NCBI RefSeq assembly: GCF_016925535.1
Contig: NZ_CP070496.1
Coordinates: forward strand, 2,666,001-2,730,000
Length of the DNA: 64,000 bases
Source: Natronoglycomyces albus
Lineage (GTDB): Bacteria; Actinomycetota; Actinomycetes; Mycobacteriales; Micromonosporaceae
Direction of reading: 5' to 3'
Under the pieces are notes generated by a model. The model worked only from the letters and a program-made list of their open reading frames with translations, was not told the DNA's origin and ran no database searches. Made by a program: the position numbers and the translations under genes. Positions 62,441-64,000 of this stretch are shown in pieces. Each line of letters begins with the position of its first letter. The first letter of the stretch is position 1.

Positions 62441-64000
62441 TCATTTGAGGTCCTCCTCATCAGCGCGGGTGGCCCAGTGCGCGAAGGTTTCGCCTTCGTT
62501 GCGCTGGTCCAGGTAGCGACGCGTGACTTTCTCGACATAGTCGGCCAGGTCGGTCGCGGCGACCTTGTGGGCGCGCAGCTTGCGGCCCAGCCCGGCGTCG
62601 AGCCCGTGGCCTCCCCCAAGGTGGACCTGGAAGCCTTCTGCTTGTTTGCCATCGACGGTGACAAGCTGCCCTTTGAGGCCGATGTCGGCGGTTTGGGTGC
62701 GCGCACAGGCGTTGGGGCAGCCGTTGACGTGTACGGAGATGGGAACGTCAAGCTCCGGGACGCGCTTTTCGAGCTCGGCGACGAGTTCGGCGGCGCGGTC
62801 CTTTGTGTTGACGATCGCGAGTTTGCAAAATTCGATGCCGGTGCAGGCCATGGTTGAGCGCCGCCACGGCGAGGGGTCGGCGTGTAGTCCAAGTTCGCGT
62901 AGGTCTGCTTTGGCCTCTTCGACCCGCTCTTCGGGCACGTCAAGCAGGAGCAGTTTCTGCATCGGTGTTGTGCGAATGCGGTCGGAGCCGTACTTCTGGG
63001 CGATATCGGCCAAGCGGTCAAGGTGAGTACCGGTGAGCCGCCCCGCCACAAGAGCGGTGCCAAGGTAGTACTTACCGTCAGCTTGTCTGTGCGCGCCCAC
63101 GTGGTCCACAAGCTTGTCTGGCAACGGCGGCGCGTCTAGGTCGGCGAGCTTGTAGCCCAGGTAGTCGTCCTGCAAGATGTCGCGGAACTTCTCGACCCCC
63201 CAGTCCTTGAGGAGATATTTCAGGCGAGCGCGCGTGCGCAGACGCCGGTAGCCATAGTCGCGGAAGATACCGACGACCCCGGCCCACACGTTGGCGACCT
63301 CGGCCGGACTGATCCAGGTGCCAAGCCGCTGAGCGAGCATCGGGTTGGTGGAGAGCCCACCGCCTACCCACAGGTCGTATCCGGGTCCGTGTTCGGGGTG
63401 CACCGCTCCTAGGAAGGAGATGTCGTTGCATTCGTAGGGGATGTCGGGCAGCCACGAGATGGCGGACTTGAACTTGCGTGGCAGGTTCGAGTACGCCTTG
63501 TCGCCGACGTAGCGGGCGGTGATCTCGTCAATAATGCCGGTGGCGTCGAGTACTTCGTCGGCGGAGACCCCCGCCACGGGGCTGCCGAGGATGACGCGGG
63601 GGCAATCGCCACAGGCTTCCTGAGTGTGGAGGCCAACCTCTTCCAGACGTTTCCAGATGTCGGGGACGTCCTCGATCCGAATCCAGTGCAATTGCACGTT
63701 CTGGCGGTCGGTGACGTCGGCTAGGTCGCGGCCGTATTCTTTGGCCAGCGCGGCGACGACTCGCAGCTGGCGCACGCTGAGTTGTCCGCCGTCGATGCGG
63801 ATACGCAACATGAAGTACCGGTCGTCGAGGTCCTCGGGTTCGAGTAGGGCGGTCTTACCGCCGTCGATTCCGGGTTTGCGTTGGGTGTAGAGGCCCCACC
63901 AACGAAGGCGTCCGCGTAGGTCGGCGGGGTCGATGGCGTCAAATCCGGCGTGGGCGTAGATGTTTTCCACGCGGGCGCGCACATTGAGACCGTCGTCGTC
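62441..64000 (-). CDS. sirA: Ferredoxin-dependent sulfite reductase (5' end outside window)
   Basis: At least 519 residues; the frame runs past base 64000, so the start is missing. Reduces sulfite to sulfide with siroheme and a [4Fe-4S] cluster. Two half-repeats are present (RGRLRWWGLYTQRKPG with YFMLRIRIDGGQLS; then YYLGTALVAGRLTG), and the cluster/siroheme ligands are ACTGIEFCKLA and NGCPNACAR. Together with cysH and the chelatase it completes assimilatory sulfate reduction. The match is to mycobacterial SirA/NirA; a nitrite-reductase role is less likely given the neighbours. Confidence 0.95.
   Translation of the reverse strand, partial: DDDGLNVRARVENIYAHAGFDAIDPADLRGRLRWWGLYTQRKPGIDGGKTALLEPEDLDDRYFMLRIRIDGGQLSVRQLRVVAALAKEYGRDLADVTDRQNVQLHWIRIEDVPDIWKRLEEVGLHTQEACGDCPRVILGSPVAGVSADEVLDATGIIDEITARYVGDKAYSNLPRKFKSAISWLPDIPYECNDISFLGAVHPEHGPGYDLWVGGGLSTNPMLAQRLGTWISPAEVANVWAGVVGIFRDYGYRRLRTRARLKYLLKDWGVEKFRDILQDDYLGYKLADLDAPPLPDKLVDHVGAHRQADGKYYLGTALVAGRLTGTHLDRLADIAQKYGSDRIRTTPMQKLLLLDVPEERVEEAKADLRELGLHADPSPWRRSTMACTGIEFCKLAIVNTKDRAAELVAELEKRVPELDVPISVHVNGCPNACARTQTADIGLKGQLVTVDGKQAEGFQVHLGGGHGLDAGLGRKLRAHKVAATDLADYVEKVTRRYLDQRNEGETFAHWATRADEEDLK

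Noticed and set aside
62441-64000. Nitrite reductase instead of sulfite reductase
   Set aside because: Operon context (cysH, chelatase, zinc ribbon) fits sulfite reduction.

Overview
The window is chromosomal DNA from a high-GC Gram-positive actinomycete. The evidence is a WhiB1 protein, a fused 2-oxoglutarate dehydrogenase/decarboxylase (Kgd), alpha2-type GlyS, a mycobacteria-like RR-HK-HtrA stress cluster, an Scr1-type XRE regulator paired with a DUF397 protein, a Zur-controlled set of zinc-free ribosomal proteins, and frequent GTG/TTG starts. The halophile-rich Glycomycetaceae would fit, but that placement is a guess. I see no rRNA, tRNA, CRISPR array, integrase or intact transposase.

Layout. 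1-8.1 kb: dnaG (cut by the left edge), a large single-pass membrane protein, dusB, a 2H-phosphoesterase-like protein and a secreted S33 peptidase. 8.6-12.4 kb: a DUF2254 membrane protein, an ECF41/SigJ sigma factor with its carboxymuconolactone-decarboxylase-like partner and a matching promoter, and a lipoprotein of the PET-hydrolase/cutinase type. 13-16.4 kb: two small membrane proteins, rtcB and a trypsin-like gene remnant. 16.4-18.8 kb: a divergent zinc-starvation locus (mrf-like COG0523 and rpmE2 on one side; rpmB2-rpmG2-rpsN2 on the other) around a Zur box. 19.8 kb: a MITE-like element, then glyS. 23.7-27.8 kb: znuA-znuC-znuB-smtB-like-zur, the zinc uptake and sensing operon, with a second Zur box of similar sequence. 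28-35 kb: a voltage-gated cation channel, a GntR/DUF1648 pair, uppS, recO, and an overlapping three-gene cassette (WXG100-like, DUF1023 hydrolase, lipoprotein). 35-44 kb: glpK, an ABC exporter, the XRE/DUF397 pair, NUDIX, an alpha/beta hydrolase, rsmI and a membrane-tethered Mrr-like protein. 44-53 kb: htrA, sensor kinase, response regulator, a STAS anti-sigma antagonist and kgd. 53-60 kb: an SH3-like secreted protein, a quinone-reductase-type MDR protein, a small P-loop kinase, an RsbW-like anti-sigma factor, whiB1, a 1.9-kb gene-poor stretch and a frameshifted diacylglycerol-kinase-family gene. 60-64 kb: the assimilatory sulfate reduction operon sirA (cut by the right edge), a small zinc-ribbon protein, cysH and a CbiX-type chelatase.

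Two themes link the genes. Zinc: two Zur boxes tie the znu operon to the alternative ribosomal proteins and the COG0523 protein, and the zinc-excess sensor (SmtB-like) is translationally coupled to Zur. Leaderless transcription: many genes without a Shine-Dalgarno sequence have a TAnnnT-like hexamer ending exactly six bases before the start codon; I used this to choose several starts.

The most unusual items are the self-complementary MITE-like elements (one 164-bp nested palindrome with a TAA duplication; a separate pair of related 98-bp elements 43 kb apart), the LDD-type selectivity filter of the cation channel, the three-gene WXG/DUF1023/lipoprotein cassette, the Mrr-like protein with a changed active-site residue, and the lipoprotein PETase relative.
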